This document shows positions 1 to 10,000 of a DNA stretch of 64,000 nucleotides, one piece after another. This stretch comes from Tachypleus tridentatus (lineage: Eukaryota > Arthropoda > Merostomata > Xiphosura > Limulidae). Location of the stretch: assembly GCF_004210375.1 (NCBI RefSeq), contig NC_134832.1, positions 152,455,592-152,519,591 of the forward strand, given 5' to 3'. Under the pieces are notes generated by a model, which was not told where the DNA came from, ran no database searches, and saw nothing but the letters and a program-made list of their open reading frames with translations. Made by a program: the position numbers and the translations under genes. How positions within the stretch are numbered: position 1 is the first letter of the stretch; each line of letters opens with the position of its first letter.

Positions 1-201
1 AAACAGATGTTTCAATATAATCATATTAAGTTTAGTTCTCTTTACTGCAGGAAATATACTGACATTTTGAAACAGTTGTTAAAATATGTTAAAACAAACT
101 TTAAAAAGACTTCATTTTGCTTTCTCAAAACCATAAAAAGAAGACAAACATTAATAAAATTTAATTTTTAGTTGTTTGTAAACCTACAGAGGAAATGCCT
201 T

Positions 202-645
202 GTTGGAGATGTGGAAACATGTTGGCAATAGACTCTATTGTTATTGTTGGAGATGTGGAAACATGTTGGCAATAGACTATTGTTATTGTTGGAGATGTGG
301 AAACATGTTGGCAATAGACTATATTGTTATTGTTGGAGATGTGGAAACATGTTGGTAATAGACTCTATTGTTATTGTTGGAGATGTGGAAACATGTTGGC
401 AATAGGCTTTATTGTTATTGTTGGAGATGTGGAAACATGTTGGTAATAGACTCTATTGTTATTGTTGGAGATGTGGAAACATGTTGGTAATAGACTCTAT
501 TGTTATTGTTGGAGATGTGGAAACATGTTGACAATAGACTCTATTGTTTTGTTATTGTTGGAGATGTGGAAACATGTTGGCAATAGGCTTTATTGTTATT
601 GTTGGAGATGTGGAAACATGTTGAAAATAGACTCTATTGTTATTG
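202..645. repeat. 44-bp minisatellite, 10 copies
   Basis: Ten head-to-tail copies of a 44-bp unit beginning gttggagatgtggaaacatg. They start near 202, 246, 288, 332, 376, 420, 464, 508, 557 and 601. Spacing is 44 bp except one 42-bp and one 49-bp unit. Copies differ at a few positions (ttggcaatag versus ttggtaatag). The open frame running through it is a by-product of the repeat and not a gene. Confidence 0.95.
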
Positions 646-1119
646 CTAACGCTCCTGAAATTACAATATTCAAATATTTCCCAAGTGTTTTCAAGGAAAT
701 TAATAACTGGGTATACAAGTCACTTACTAATATTTTTGTAAGTTCTTGAACAGAAGGTTCTACGTTTGTTAAGATTATTCTTCTTTCCAAGTAATAATTA
801 TCCAAGTAATTACGGGCCTTGTAACTTTAGATCAGTGTTGGGGAAAAAAAATGATTTTGTAAAACTGATAAATTATATTCTTTCAAATCCAGTGAACAAA
901 GTACAAAATTTGGTGACTTTAGTGGGTAACAAAAGAAACTATTATAAATGTATGATGTTGTGACAATATTACATCCATATCAACTACAAGCAGTTTACAC
1001 AGACATGAATATATACACAGTATGGAACAGAAGTCACATGACCTGAGACCACTGTACAGTGTCTTGGGACCTCAGTGTGTTCGTTTAGAGTGGAGCCGTT
1101 TTGTTTCAAATCATATCTT
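646..1119. other. Unassigned AT-rich DNA
   Basis: AT-rich sequence between the first minisatellite and the Penelope-like remnant. I see no gene, RNA or recognisable repeat. It lies downstream of the ZIP13-like first exon on that gene's strand, so it is probably intronic. Confidence 0.4.
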
Positions 1120-2870
1120 TATGTCTTAATGACTTTGATTTTATGTCACTTTTCACTGAACTTCCAAAAAAGCTTGAAATAGTGCACTTAATCTCAACTG
1201 TATTGACCCCAGTCCATTAATTTATATCCAACTACACTTTATATTTCCCTTTTAGAATTCATGGTTAAGTATATTTTCACACAAGATGGTTAAATGATAA
1301 GCAACCCTATTCCACCTACTCTCCAACATATTCCTAACTCAGATTGAAACACACGTCATAAAATCAATGTTGTATTCTCCCCTATACTGTTACGCTTTTG
1401 CTGGTTTTACTTCTACTGAATACGTACATACTTGCTTTGAACATATACATTAACCACACCAAAGTTATCACTGAACACAAAAATAACTAAGGAGTCATCT
1501 TTTGTTAACCTTCACATTATAAGATCAAACACAAAATTCACCAAAACTCACTAATGCAGACCTTTACATCCTCTGGAATTTTACCCATGAATCCAAACAA
1601 AAGATCAATATATCCAAAAAATGTTTAAACACAGCTTCAAGATCTTGTTCAAGTGATCACAAAGATGAATCAAGATCTTGTTCAAGTGATTACACAGGTG
1701 AATCAAGATCTTGTTCAAGTGATCACACAGGTGAATCAAGATCTTGTTCAAGTGATCACACAGGTGAATCAAGATCTTGTTCAAGTGATCACACACCTGA
1801 ATCAAGATCTTGTTCAAGTGATCACACACCTGAATCAAGATCTTGTTCAAGTGATCACACACGTGAATCAAGATCTTGTTCAAGTGATCACACACGTGAA
1901 TCAAGATCTTGTTCGCGATCACACACGTGAATCAAGATCTTATTCGCGATCACACGCGTGAATCAAGATCTTGTTCGCGATCACACACGCGGAATCAAGA
2001 TCTTGTTCGCTGATCACAGGTGAATCAAGATCTTGTTCAAGTGATCACACAGGTGAATCAAGATCTTGTTCAAGCGATCACACACCTGAATCAAGATCAT
2101 GTTCGAAGATCACACACGCGGAATCAATATCTTGTTCAAGTGATCACACACGTGAATCAAGATCTTGTTCAAGTGATCACACACGCGTGAATCAAGATCT
2201 TGTTCAAGTGATCACACACGTGAATCAAGATCTTGTTCAAGATGATCACACACGGAATCAAGATCTTGTTCAAGTGATTACACAGATGAAGAAATCAACC
2301 TTATAAAACATTCCTTCATTCACACCAACAAATTTCCACAAAACCACCAGAACAAAAACCTCAAACAAAACTGACAATAATAAAAAACAACATAACATTA
2401 CAATTTACCATTTAACCTTGACATCAGCTCAAAAATAACCAACACTTGAGGAAAACTTGTCATTAAACATAAAATTCATGTTGATGTTAAATTCACTCCA
2501 GCCCTAAAATAGAATCACTGAATAAACGTTACGTAGAATCACACACAACGCCAATGTTACTAAAAAAAATGCAATTACTGTCCAGGATCTTATATTGAAG
2601 ATATATGTAGAAAATTAGAAACTAGAGTTACAAAACATAATAACAACCTTCCCACATTCACCACCATTGTAATTCATAAAAACCACAGTATGTCTACAAA
2701 GACTGTAATTTGAAGCAAGGAACCAAACACCACAAATGCAAAATAAAGGAAGTTAACTTCATTGAACAAAATAGCTTTAACTTAAACCAACATCCAGAAT
2801 ACCAAGAAACCTTTACTAAACTGTTAAGCAATACCCAGTTATGTAACCTCTGTAAATATATTCCTGATTC
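1120..2870 (+). mobile_element. Penelope-like element remnant (RT end plus GIY-YIG)
   Basis: Translated pieces on the plus strand resemble Penelope-like elements. Around 1130-1190 is an RT piece of the type FDFMSLFTELPKKLEIV. Around 1500-1640 is RT C-terminal sequence. Around 2290-2570 is a linker with pieces such as NKRYVES. Around 2580-2865 is a GIY-YIG-like end (SYIEDICRKLETRVTKHNNN, then KIKEVNFIEQNSFNLN). The order matches the family layout of RT followed by the GIY-YIG nuclease. The copy is old and clearly broken. A 33-bp minisatellite has expanded inside it. Family assignment is by eye from conserved residues. Confidence 0.6.
1637..2290. repeat. 33-bp minisatellite, about 20 copies, inside the Penelope-like remnant
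   Basis: About 20 copies of a 33-bp unit of the type gtgaatcaagatcttgttca plus agtgatcacacac. Each unit carries two short perfect palindromes, caagatcttg and gtgatcac. Variant units have cgcgatcac, acacctgaa or acgcgtgaa, so they form sub-families. Because 33 is a multiple of three, long open frames run on both strands (11-residue repeats). One frame, reading about SRSCSSDHTGE, is the frame of the surrounding Penelope-like sequence. Confidence 0.93.
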
Positions 2871-3034
2871 TATATAGAATAACTGCACCTGGTGACAACA
2901 ATCTTGTTAAAACACAGTACTTTTATAATAAAGTTTATTTCACAACCAATTTAAGTTCCTACCAAATTTTTAAAATTTTGTTGGATAGTCATTATAGTTT
3001 TACTTGGCAGAAATCTTGCCTTGCTAACATCTGA

Positions 3035-4700
3035 TATCCTCAGAAGTGGTTACTGTTCATGTAGATGAGGATATGGACTGGTACACCTTGATTTTCAGGA
3101 AGCACTTGACAAAGTAACACATTAAAGGCTTGTTACAATATTCATTCTATAGGTGTGGGGAATGATTTTATATAATGGACTGAAAAACATGGCTAAACAA
3201 AAGTAAACAGACTTGTTATAAATCCAGTTTAGTTAAATTGAGTTAATGTCACAAGTAAAGTACTTTAAGACTCATTATTAGAACTAGAGCTGGGTGATTA
3301 GTGGAATTTAATAGCTGATTAACTGTCAGATGCATTAACATTCAACTAATCACTTACTGTCATAAGAGATTTGGATAGTTGAAAAATTCAATAGTGGTAA
3401 TAACTGGAAACACCATTTATAATCAGATGATTAACTTGGTAACACTGTTCAACTACAGTTATCAACACACTGCTTAACTCTGCTGGTGATGTTAAGGTTT
3501 GATAACATTGTTCAACTACAGTTATCAACACACTGCTTAACTCTGCTGGTGATGGTAAGGTTTGGTAACATTGTTCAACTACAGTTATCAACACACTGCT
3601 TAACTCTGCTGGTGATGGTAAGGTTTGGTAACATTGTTCAACTACAGTTATCAACACACTGCTTAACTCTGCTGGTGATGTTAAGGTTTGGTAACATTGT
3701 TCAACTACAGTTATCAACACACTGCTTAACTCTGCTAGTGATGTTAAGGTTTGGTAACATTGTTCAACTACAGTTATCAACACACTGCTTAACTCTGCTA
3801 GTGATGTTAAGGTTTGGTAACATTGTTCAACTACAGTTATCAACACACTGCTTAACTCTGCTAGTGATGTTAAGGTGTTGCTGAGCAGAGTGCACTAATA
3901 CTTTACAAATGGATTTAGATTATTTAGAAAGTTTGAATGAATGGCACACGGCTTTATTTATAAGAAATGTAAGGCTATGCAGGTGGGTCATCATGATTTC
4001 AGTTATAAATATAACATTACAGGAATAACCTTAACAACATTATGAAACAAAAATAGTTTGTTTTTGTTGATCAGTCTCTATAAAGTCATCCACTGTTGTT
4101 AGTAGTAGTGCAAATAAGATTATAGGTTGTATCTACTAAAAAGTCTAAAGAGGTTATAATTTTATTGTATAAGTAACTGGTTAGGCCACATTTGGAATAC
4201 TGTGCTCAGTTCTTTACATTAAGAAAAACACTGAATTGTTGGCCAGAGTTCAAAGGAAAGCTACTAGGATGATACTTAGAACAGAAAGGCTATCATATAA
4301 AAACAAGTTAAGATACCTGAATGAGTTTTGTCTTGAAAAAAGCTGGAGAGCCATAGAAATCTGATTAAAGTGTTTAAGACTATTATGTTATTTCTTAGTG
4401 TTCATGTATCATCGTTTATCACATGTAATAGTAAGAATGATACGACTACAGAACATAACTATATATTCTAGCAGTTTAAGAGTCATTTTCAGTTAAGACA
4501 GTTTTACATTTTTAACAGGGATGTGTCCTTTGAAATGGGTTTGTTTCAGATACTGGATGCAGTAAATGTAAGAATGTTCAGGAGAAAGTTTGATGGATAT
4601 CATATAATGAGGGCTGATAAGTTTAGTGGATGGCACAGCCTTGATAGACATGCAGGCCCCTTGTTCTTAAATGCTATGTAACAAGGTTAGTTTTCTTTAT
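3035..4700 (+). mobile_element. Decayed CR1/L2-type LINE (RT domain remnant)
   Basis: The plus strand translates in pieces to a non-LTR RT. At 3070-3130 is DFQEALDKVTH, equivalent to the usual DFQKAFDKVPH of motif A. At 3230-3290 is a decayed version of the region that normally reads TSGVPQGSVLGP. At 3910-4020 is LQMDLDYLESLNEW followed by MQVGHHDFSYKY. At 4160-4200 is LVRPHLEYCAQF, the thumb-region signature. At 4550-4690 is the C-terminal tail. Stops and frame changes are frequent (for example tag or taa within the 4160 and 4320 segments), so it is an old dead copy. A 63-bp minisatellite (3438-3874) lies between the palm and the thumb. Confidence 0.65.
3438..3874. repeat. 63-bp minisatellite, 7 copies, inside the LINE remnant
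   Basis: Seven exact-period 63-bp units. The word gttcaactacag recurs at 3447, 3510, 3573, 3636, 3699, 3762 and 3825. Units are almost identical, with ctgctggtgatg in early units and ctgctagtgatg in late ones. The period is a multiple of three, so both strands show repeat-generated open frames of 130-150 codons that I do not count as genes. Confidence 0.95.
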
Positions 4701-5678
4701 AAAGAAGTATATGATATACAATGTCTCTTAAACATCTGGAGAATGGATAAACAGATTTGAAATATTACACTTAGCTTAAATTGATGGTGTTTAAGGATTA
4801 AAAAAATGGTAAGGGAACTTCAATGGGTTCAAACTGTTTTCTGTAACTATATATGAAACTTTATTCTCTCTACAGTTATAAACACTATGGTAAGTTAATT
4901 TTACAAGGTATAGTTACAAATTATTTACTGAAATTACTTTAGACTCATAATGTAGAGATAAATAAAAACAAGTAAAACTCCACCTTTATAGAACTAAAAG
5001 GAAATTGAAAATATATCTCCTTTTCTCTATTAATATGTGGTGATTTGTTATTTTAGGTGGTTAAAAGTTGAATTACTGACTAAATTATATATTGTATTTA
5101 AATACTGTTTGTTAATTATGATTTCATATCTGATTTTCTGATGCTCTATCCAAGAAACAACAGAAAGCTTATTAATATTACATACAAGTGAAAAATAACA
5201 AATACACAAGCTGAAACAGTGCATACAGACCAAATCTAGACAAACCAAGTGGTGTGTAAAATCCACATTCATTTTTCAAAAGTTCACGCTTGATGAACAG
5301 TATACACACCATCGTGCCCTAGAATTAACAGGTACATAAATCTCGAGAGCCAAAGCAATTATTTTAACTTGAATGATTATTTTATTCCCCCCCTTCTAGA
5401 TAACATAACTGCAAATTTTCCTCGTAGTATTCTTAAACTTTACATAAATAGTTTACTTATATGAACTTTAGCGAACTAAAGACAACTAAAGTTACTGTTG
5501 CTATGTTGTGAATTAACATAATTTCGTCTAAACTTTTTCACACACATTTAATACTACTACTAAGACAAGTTCAGACATATTAAATAGATTATGAATTCTT
5601 TCTTCAATTCATACGTTGTAAAACAAATAAAGCAAAATATTTATTATGTTTATAATGAATAGTATATTTTGACTCTAC
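4701..5678. other. Probable intron sequence, no gene seen
   Basis: AT-rich, non-repetitive DNA between the LINE remnant and the ZIP13-like exon. I searched the minus strand for a second ZIP exon (a TM2-like GLLGNVFLHLLPEA stretch) and did not see one. The next exon therefore probably lies beyond the left edge, making the first intron at least 5.6 kb. Confidence 0.45.
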
Positions 5679-6037
5679 CTTTCTTATTCAAGTTGGCTCC
5701 GGCTTCAACAGGAATTACTACCAAAGGTACAATCCCACTTAGTCCGACGATGCAGGTTGCTAAAATTGAAAGCACCCACTTTTGATAGCAGCCGAACATG
5801 TTTAATGGCTCAGTGTCCCAAATAAGATTTAAAAATAATTTACCCCTCTTCTAACGGTGTATGGCTGTCTCGTCTTTCCGGCTCGAAATTATTGCTATCT
5901 CCGGTCTCCCGACGATGCGAAAACTGAGACATTGTTCGATGTGGTCGAGCCCGGTGAATTTCAGCTAATGCTGCAGTATGCAGGACAAAGATAACAGCTA
6001 TCTTAAGAAACTGTTCGTTAAGCTTGAAACTCCACAT
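5679..6037 (-). CDS. SLC39A13: First coding exon of a ZIP13-like zinc transporter
   Basis: The minus-strand ATG at 6037 opens a protein with a signal-peptide-like start (MWSFKLNEQF, then the hydrophobic run LKIAVIFVLHTAALA). A polar linker of about 40 residues follows, then a membrane segment WVLSILATCIVGLSGIVPLV ending VIPVEAGANLNKK. This resembles TM1 of ZIP13 (WICSLLGSLMVGLSGVFPLL in human as I recall it). ZIP13 moves zinc out of the Golgi/ER or vesicles into the cytosol. The exon ends at 5679 in AAAG followed by the donor GTAGAG. The frame breaks once, at the run of four C on the plus strand (5843-5846). With three C the two halves are one open frame, so I suspect a homopolymer error. Later exons are off-window. 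Assignment to ZIP is fairly firm, to ZIP13 moderate. Confidence 0.6.
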
Positions 6038-6160
6038 TGTTTGCTTTTCTTATCTCTAACATCCAACAGTTCACATTAAACACTTCCACTCACGAGCTAG
6101 CGACCGCTGCTATTCAACACTGACGTATAAAACAAACATAAACATTTGTGGCGTCCTCTA
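6038..6160 (-). promoter_or_regulatory. Putative promoter and 5'UTR of the ZIP13-like gene
   Basis: The DNA directly upstream of the ATG is the least AT-rich stretch of the left flank. Read on the minus strand, a TATA-like TTTTATA directly followed by CGTCA (a CRE half-site) lies at 6121-6133, about 85-95 bp before the ATG. That spacing would fit a short 5'UTR. This is inference from sequence only. Confidence 0.3.
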
Positions 6161-6448
6161 GGAATAGTTTGCTTTAATAGGTGTATAGAACTTATAAATT
6201 AAAAGTTGACTTGTATTTGCATTAGAAACAGTACAAGCTAATGAAATATCATAAATGTTAATTAACAAGTCATATTATTTAAAAGCAAAATTTGAAGAAA
6301 CAATTGCTCATTTTTATAGATGAACTGAAAATTAAAAGAAAGGCAACTTTTTAAAATTTTATTTTAATTATTAACATTGTGATGTGTCATCTGGCTAAAA
6401 AAGTGTAAAAAAACGCGATTTTTATTTCTGTAACTCTTGGATTCAGTG

Positions 6449-6676
6449 CTAAGTAACATTGCAGAAATTACAAATCTTCTCTCGTCAGAACCTGAGTACA
6501 AAAACGTAATAAAATCCGATATTTACACGATTTATTTATTCTTGAATAAAAACAAGAAAATAGCTTTTCGAAAAAATAATGCAAACTTGTTAAGTTTGTC
6601 AGAATATTTGCGCGTCACAAGTTCGACTAACTTGCTCAATTTAACAATGAAGTGGTTTTTAAGACAACCAGCTATG
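6449..6676 (+). CDS. Candidate small exon or ORF, unrecognised
   Basis: An open stretch of about 75 codons lies upstream of, and divergent from, the ZIP13-like gene. It begins after an acceptor-like tctgtaactcttggattcag and ends where ctat is followed by gtaaat, a donor-like site, or at the TAA two bases later. The peptide (SNIAEITNLLSSEPEYKNVI onward, ending MKWFLRQPAM) looks protein-like, with mixed charge and leucine-rich segments. I do not recognise a family. It has no ATG at its start, so if real it is an internal or terminal exon. Chance is a fair alternative in AT-rich DNA. Confidence 0.2.
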
Positions 6677-6958
6677 TAAATCAACTAAGTTACAGCTAAT
6701 TTAGTGTTTTAAAATTCTTCGTGCTTAGGGTTGTTAATTTCAATAAGCCAGGTAATGTGATTTTCTTATTTCAAATATCGAGAGAAAATATAATTTTGGT
6801 AAATATCAAGAGTGCTTCAATGTCGTAACAAAAGGCATGAAAACATAACAAGTTTGTACACCAAAAATTTAGTTACCATACCTGTGTAAGAAATATGTTA
6901 ACAAATCAACAGTAAGAATACGAGGAAACTTTGTCTTATCAGATGCTGTACTTTTTTC
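6677..6958. other. No feature seen
   Basis: AT-rich single-copy DNA between the candidate small ORF and the SINE head. Nothing recognisable on either strand. Confidence 0.4.
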
Positions 6959-7008
6959 GGTCCCGGCATGGCCAGGTGGGTTAAGGCGTTCGACCTGTAA
7001 TCGTATCA
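6959..7008 (+). mobile_element. tRNA-derived SINE, head fragment only
   Basis: About 50 bp (cccggcatggccaggtgggt followed by taaggcgttcgacctgtaat) matching the head of the full copy at 7518. Box A (tggccaggtgg) is present, but the copy stops before box B. It is a truncated remnant in the plus orientation. Confidence 0.7.
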
Positions 7009-7439
7009 CCTAACCTACCAGTTGAATTTAGTTTAATTTAAATATATTTGATTATTTAATTTTAATTTTAATTCAATGAATAGTTTGTATAAGAGTATTT
7101 TAAAGAAAGTTTAGAACAAACATGGAAATCCAAAATGTACAATAGAAAAGGTAAAACTGTCAAATTAATCTTGTCCCAAAAGTAGTGGTATACTATCAAA
7201 AAAAATGTTTGGCTTTGTTTACAGCCCAGTTAAAAGAATAAGTGCTTAGCTGTTTAATAATATAGATGTTTTATATAAAAAGCAAGGTACTGATAAAATT
7301 CTAATGCAATAATTGTAAGGTTTATGTTGGATGAACAAAACGTTATTTGCCCTCAAGAGTTAAAGAACAGAACATACAACATTTTGTAAACAAAAGAAGA
7401 AAGAAAAGTAAGCGATCATTTTAATCATTCTACGTGCCT
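7009..7439. other. No feature seen
   Basis: AT-rich DNA between SINE fragments. I see no open frame of note and no repeat. Confidence 0.4.
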
Positions 7440-7517
7440 CCACTGGACAGCTATATCTCTGCGGACTTATATTGCTTGAAACCGGGTTTCATTACCCGTG
7501 GTGGGCAGAGCACAGAT
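7440..7517 (+). mobile_element. Fragment of a second tRNA-like SINE family
   Basis: The segment tctgcggacttatattgctt, then gaaaccgggtttcattaccc, then gtggtgggcagagcacagat has a box-B-like stem (gggtttcattaccc). It matches a repeat I recall as common in horseshoe crab introns. It runs directly into the next SINE at 7518 with no gap, so the pair looks like an insertion of one SINE into the tail of another, or a composite. Confidence 0.45.
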
Positions 7518-7779
7518 GGCCCGGCATGGCCAGGTGGTTAAGGCACTCAACACATAACCCGAAGGTCACGGATTTGAATCCTCGTCGTGCCAAACATGCT
7601 CGCCCTTCCGCCGTGTGGGCGTTATAATGTTCCAATCAATCCAACTATTCGTTGGTAAAAGAGTATCCCCAGAGTTGGCAGTGGATGGTGATGACTAGCT
7701 GCCTTCCCTCTAGTCTTATACTGCTAAATTAGGGATCACACAGAGTAGTGTAACTTTGCGCGAAATTAAAACAAAAAAG
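7518..7779 (+). mobile_element. tRNA-derived SINE, near full length
   Basis: About 260 bp. The head has Pol III box A (tggccaggtgg) and box B (ggatttgaatcc). The body is caaacatgctcgcccttccg, then attcgttggtaaaagagtat, then tgatgactagctgccttccc. The tail is ctttgcgcgaaattaaaac followed by an A-rich end. Minus-strand copies of the same family occur at 47299, 49272 and 59960, which fixes the consensus. This copy is moderately diverged from those. Confidence 0.85.
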
Positions 7780-7926
7780 TATTTAACATTATATATTAAG
7801 TTTTGTTGTCGTGCCACGGTCCAGAAAAGAGTAGAAAATTGATAGTAGAGCAGAGAGTTTGCGTAAAAGTTTTATGTCATGCTGGTTGGACTCACTGATT
7901 AACTGTCAAGTAAACCCTTGATCGAG

Positions 7927-8426
7927 NNNNNNNNNNNNNNNNNNNNNNNNNNNNNNNNNNNNNNNNNNNNNNNNNNNNNNNNNNNNNNNNNNNNNNNNNN
8001 NNNNNNNNNNNNNNNNNNNNNNNNNNNNNNNNNNNNNNNNNNNNNNNNNNNNNNNNNNNNNNNNNNNNNNNNNNNNNNNNNNNNNNNNNNNNNNNNNNNN
8101 NNNNNNNNNNNNNNNNNNNNNNNNNNNNNNNNNNNNNNNNNNNNNNNNNNNNNNNNNNNNNNNNNNNNNNNNNNNNNNNNNNNNNNNNNNNNNNNNNNNN
8201 NNNNNNNNNNNNNNNNNNNNNNNNNNNNNNNNNNNNNNNNNNNNNNNNNNNNNNNNNNNNNNNNNNNNNNNNNNNNNNNNNNNNNNNNNNNNNNNNNNNN
8301 NNNNNNNNNNNNNNNNNNNNNNNNNNNNNNNNNNNNNNNNNNNNNNNNNNNNNNNNNNNNNNNNNNNNNNNNNNNNNNNNNNNNNNNNNNNNNNNNNNNN
8401 NNNNNNNNNNNNNNNNNNNNNNNNNN
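7927..8426. other. Scaffold gap of exactly 500 N
   Basis: The run of N is exactly 500 long, so it is a placeholder and not a measured distance. It sits at the left edge of the 5S array. Sequence to its left (7800-7926) shows no clear 5S similarity, so the true join and the missing length are unknown. Confidence 0.98.
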
Positions 8427-8427
8427 A

Positions 8428-8924
8428 ACTGTTACGAATTAAAGCTCACTACAGCAGCCAGATTATTCTGTCGTGTTCAGCTCATTGGCACGTTTGCCTA
8501 AGAAAAGCAATTGTCGAGGATCTGTTCGCCGCCAGGGCGACGGGCTGAGTTGAACAAAACAATTGGTTACTTTGTTCAGAAATCAGCGTATAGTCGGAGA
8601 CGACGGCACACCTTATTTATAAACAGAACATCTGCCTTTTATATGTGAGCTGCAGTCTTTTGAAAACTGAACCTTCAATAATCCATCGAAGAAGTCTTGC
8701 CATTGAGTAAGGTAAAAGTGTATCAGGCCCAGTAAATAATTAAGAAAGTTACAAATTAAAATTGGAGGGATATAGTGAAAGCACAGGTAAACGTTCAGAG
8801 ATCTCTCACGAATCTATAGTTGAGGCATACAGGTATTATACCCGCCTTATTCTGTTTATAATGTCAGAGAGCCTTAGTTTTTAACGTAATTGATATTCAT
8901 AAATATATTTCTTGATTACCGCAT
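8428..8924 (-). repeat. Diverged 5S spacer copy in inverted orientation
   Basis: Read on the minus strand, this stretch aligns with the normal spacer read on the plus strand. Shared words include ctctgac.ttata.aaacagaat, caatggcaagacttcttcg (spacer: caatagcaaagactcttgtcg), tttataaataaggtgtgc and ctcgacaattgcttttctta. By eye the identity is roughly 65-75 percent, far below the near identity inside the array. The inverted copy ends where the canonical spacer begins at 8925, giving a head-to-head junction. The matching inverted 5S gene, if any, would fall in the gap. Confidence 0.75.
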
Positions 8925-9936
8925 CAGCCTCAGAAGTCGCTCTTTTGTCTCTCGCTAAAGAAGTGTATGGATATTAATGAAAGTACGTTGCAAAACTGGG
9001 AATAATTCTCTGACGTTATAGAAACAGAATGAATAAAGGAACAGCACCTGTCACACTCGGCTACTACCGTTCGCGAGTCGGAAGCGTGCCACGTACCGAG
9101 TTCCTACTTATCTGAAGACGTTTTCTTCGCGTTTTGCTTTCACTGCTATGTTTTCAATTTTGCTTTTACTGTTTTGTAACTTTTTTTTTCTTGTTGTTTC
9201 TACTCGCCTATTTTGTTTTATACTCCAATAGCAAAGACTCTTGTCGTTATTGGAAAGTTAATTTTCAAATGCACATACATATAAAATAGATATTTGATTT
9301 ATAAATAAGGTGTGCAATCGTCGGTGTCTCCGAGTGAAGGCTCTCTCTGCTGGGTTATATTTCTAGACAAAGTAATTTTACAAAACGTAGCGAACGAACG
9401 TTATGTAAGGAAACTCGAAATATTTGTCGCATCGCCTTTTCTGTGTAGCAGACAGATCCCTCGACAATTGCTTTTTCTTAGGCAAAACGTGCACGAGCGA
9501 GACAATTTTGTGAAATAGGGAAACGTTTTAAATTCCATCTGTATAAGACTGCCTTAGATTGATGTGGGCTGGATCTACTCATTAACGAAGTTTCTGTTTT
9601 GTAGATTTCGCACCCTTTGTGCATTCCGAAGATCGACCCGCGAAGATAGTTTATTTCTTTTCTCTCCAATATACGTCTGATTGGAGGGGTTTGGTTTAAA
9701 GTGAAATGGAACGCGGCTCACGCCACCTGCTTAGAGAGCTGCTACTTTTCTTGAACGATCGCATGAAACGAATGTTTGAACTTCGTTTTCGAAGCGTGTT
9801 TTATCAACTGACTTGTTGATGGGAAAAGTTGATTGGTTCCTATAACAAAAATGTTTTCCCAACAGTTTACCATTATAAACACCTAGTATTAAGGCACTTC
9901 AATTGAGCCAACCACTTTCTTTCTCTCCTTAAATCA
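8925..9936. repeat. Partial leftmost 5S spacer
   Basis: Starts mid-spacer at gcctcagaagtcgctctttt and runs to the 5S remnant. It carries private variants absent from interior units but shared with the rightmost spacer: aaatgcacatacat, cttaggcaaaacg, gcatgaaacgaatg and gatgggaaaagttgattggt. Two deletions near its right end remove ctttcgggaagg and most of the 5S 3' part. Confidence 0.9.
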
Positions 9937-10000
9937 GACGAGAACCGGCGCTTTCAACGTGGTATGAACGATGACAGTTTAACGTGGTATGAACGATGAC
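9937..10000 (-). pseudogene. Truncated 5S rRNA gene remnant (nt 1-39) with a partial duplication
   Basis: 9937-9975 equals nt 1-39 of the 5S gene. The remaining 79 nt, including the whole internal promoter, are missing. The left edge is exactly the first base of the 13-bp duplication made by the LINE in other genes, give or take one base of microhomology. The first 20 nt of the gene are repeated at 9981-10000, a 25-bp tandem duplication. It cannot yield 5S rRNA. Confidence 0.9.

Noticed and set aside
1653-1961. CRISPR-like regular repeats at 1637-2290 and 62640-63365
   Set aside because: Units are directly adjacent with no unique spacers and the genome is eukaryotic; these are minisatellites.
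7518-7590. tRNA gene
   Set aside because: Box A and box B are present, but the segment is the head of a dispersed SINE found at several sites with the same body, and it does not fold as a full tRNA by eye.
7918-8442. 174-codon open frame across the gap
   Set aside because: It consists of N positions.
9312-9518. Open frames of 60-105 codons repeated in each 5S spacer
   Set aside because: They recur only because the array is homogenised. Different units gain or lose the frame with single-base changes, and there is no recognisable domain.
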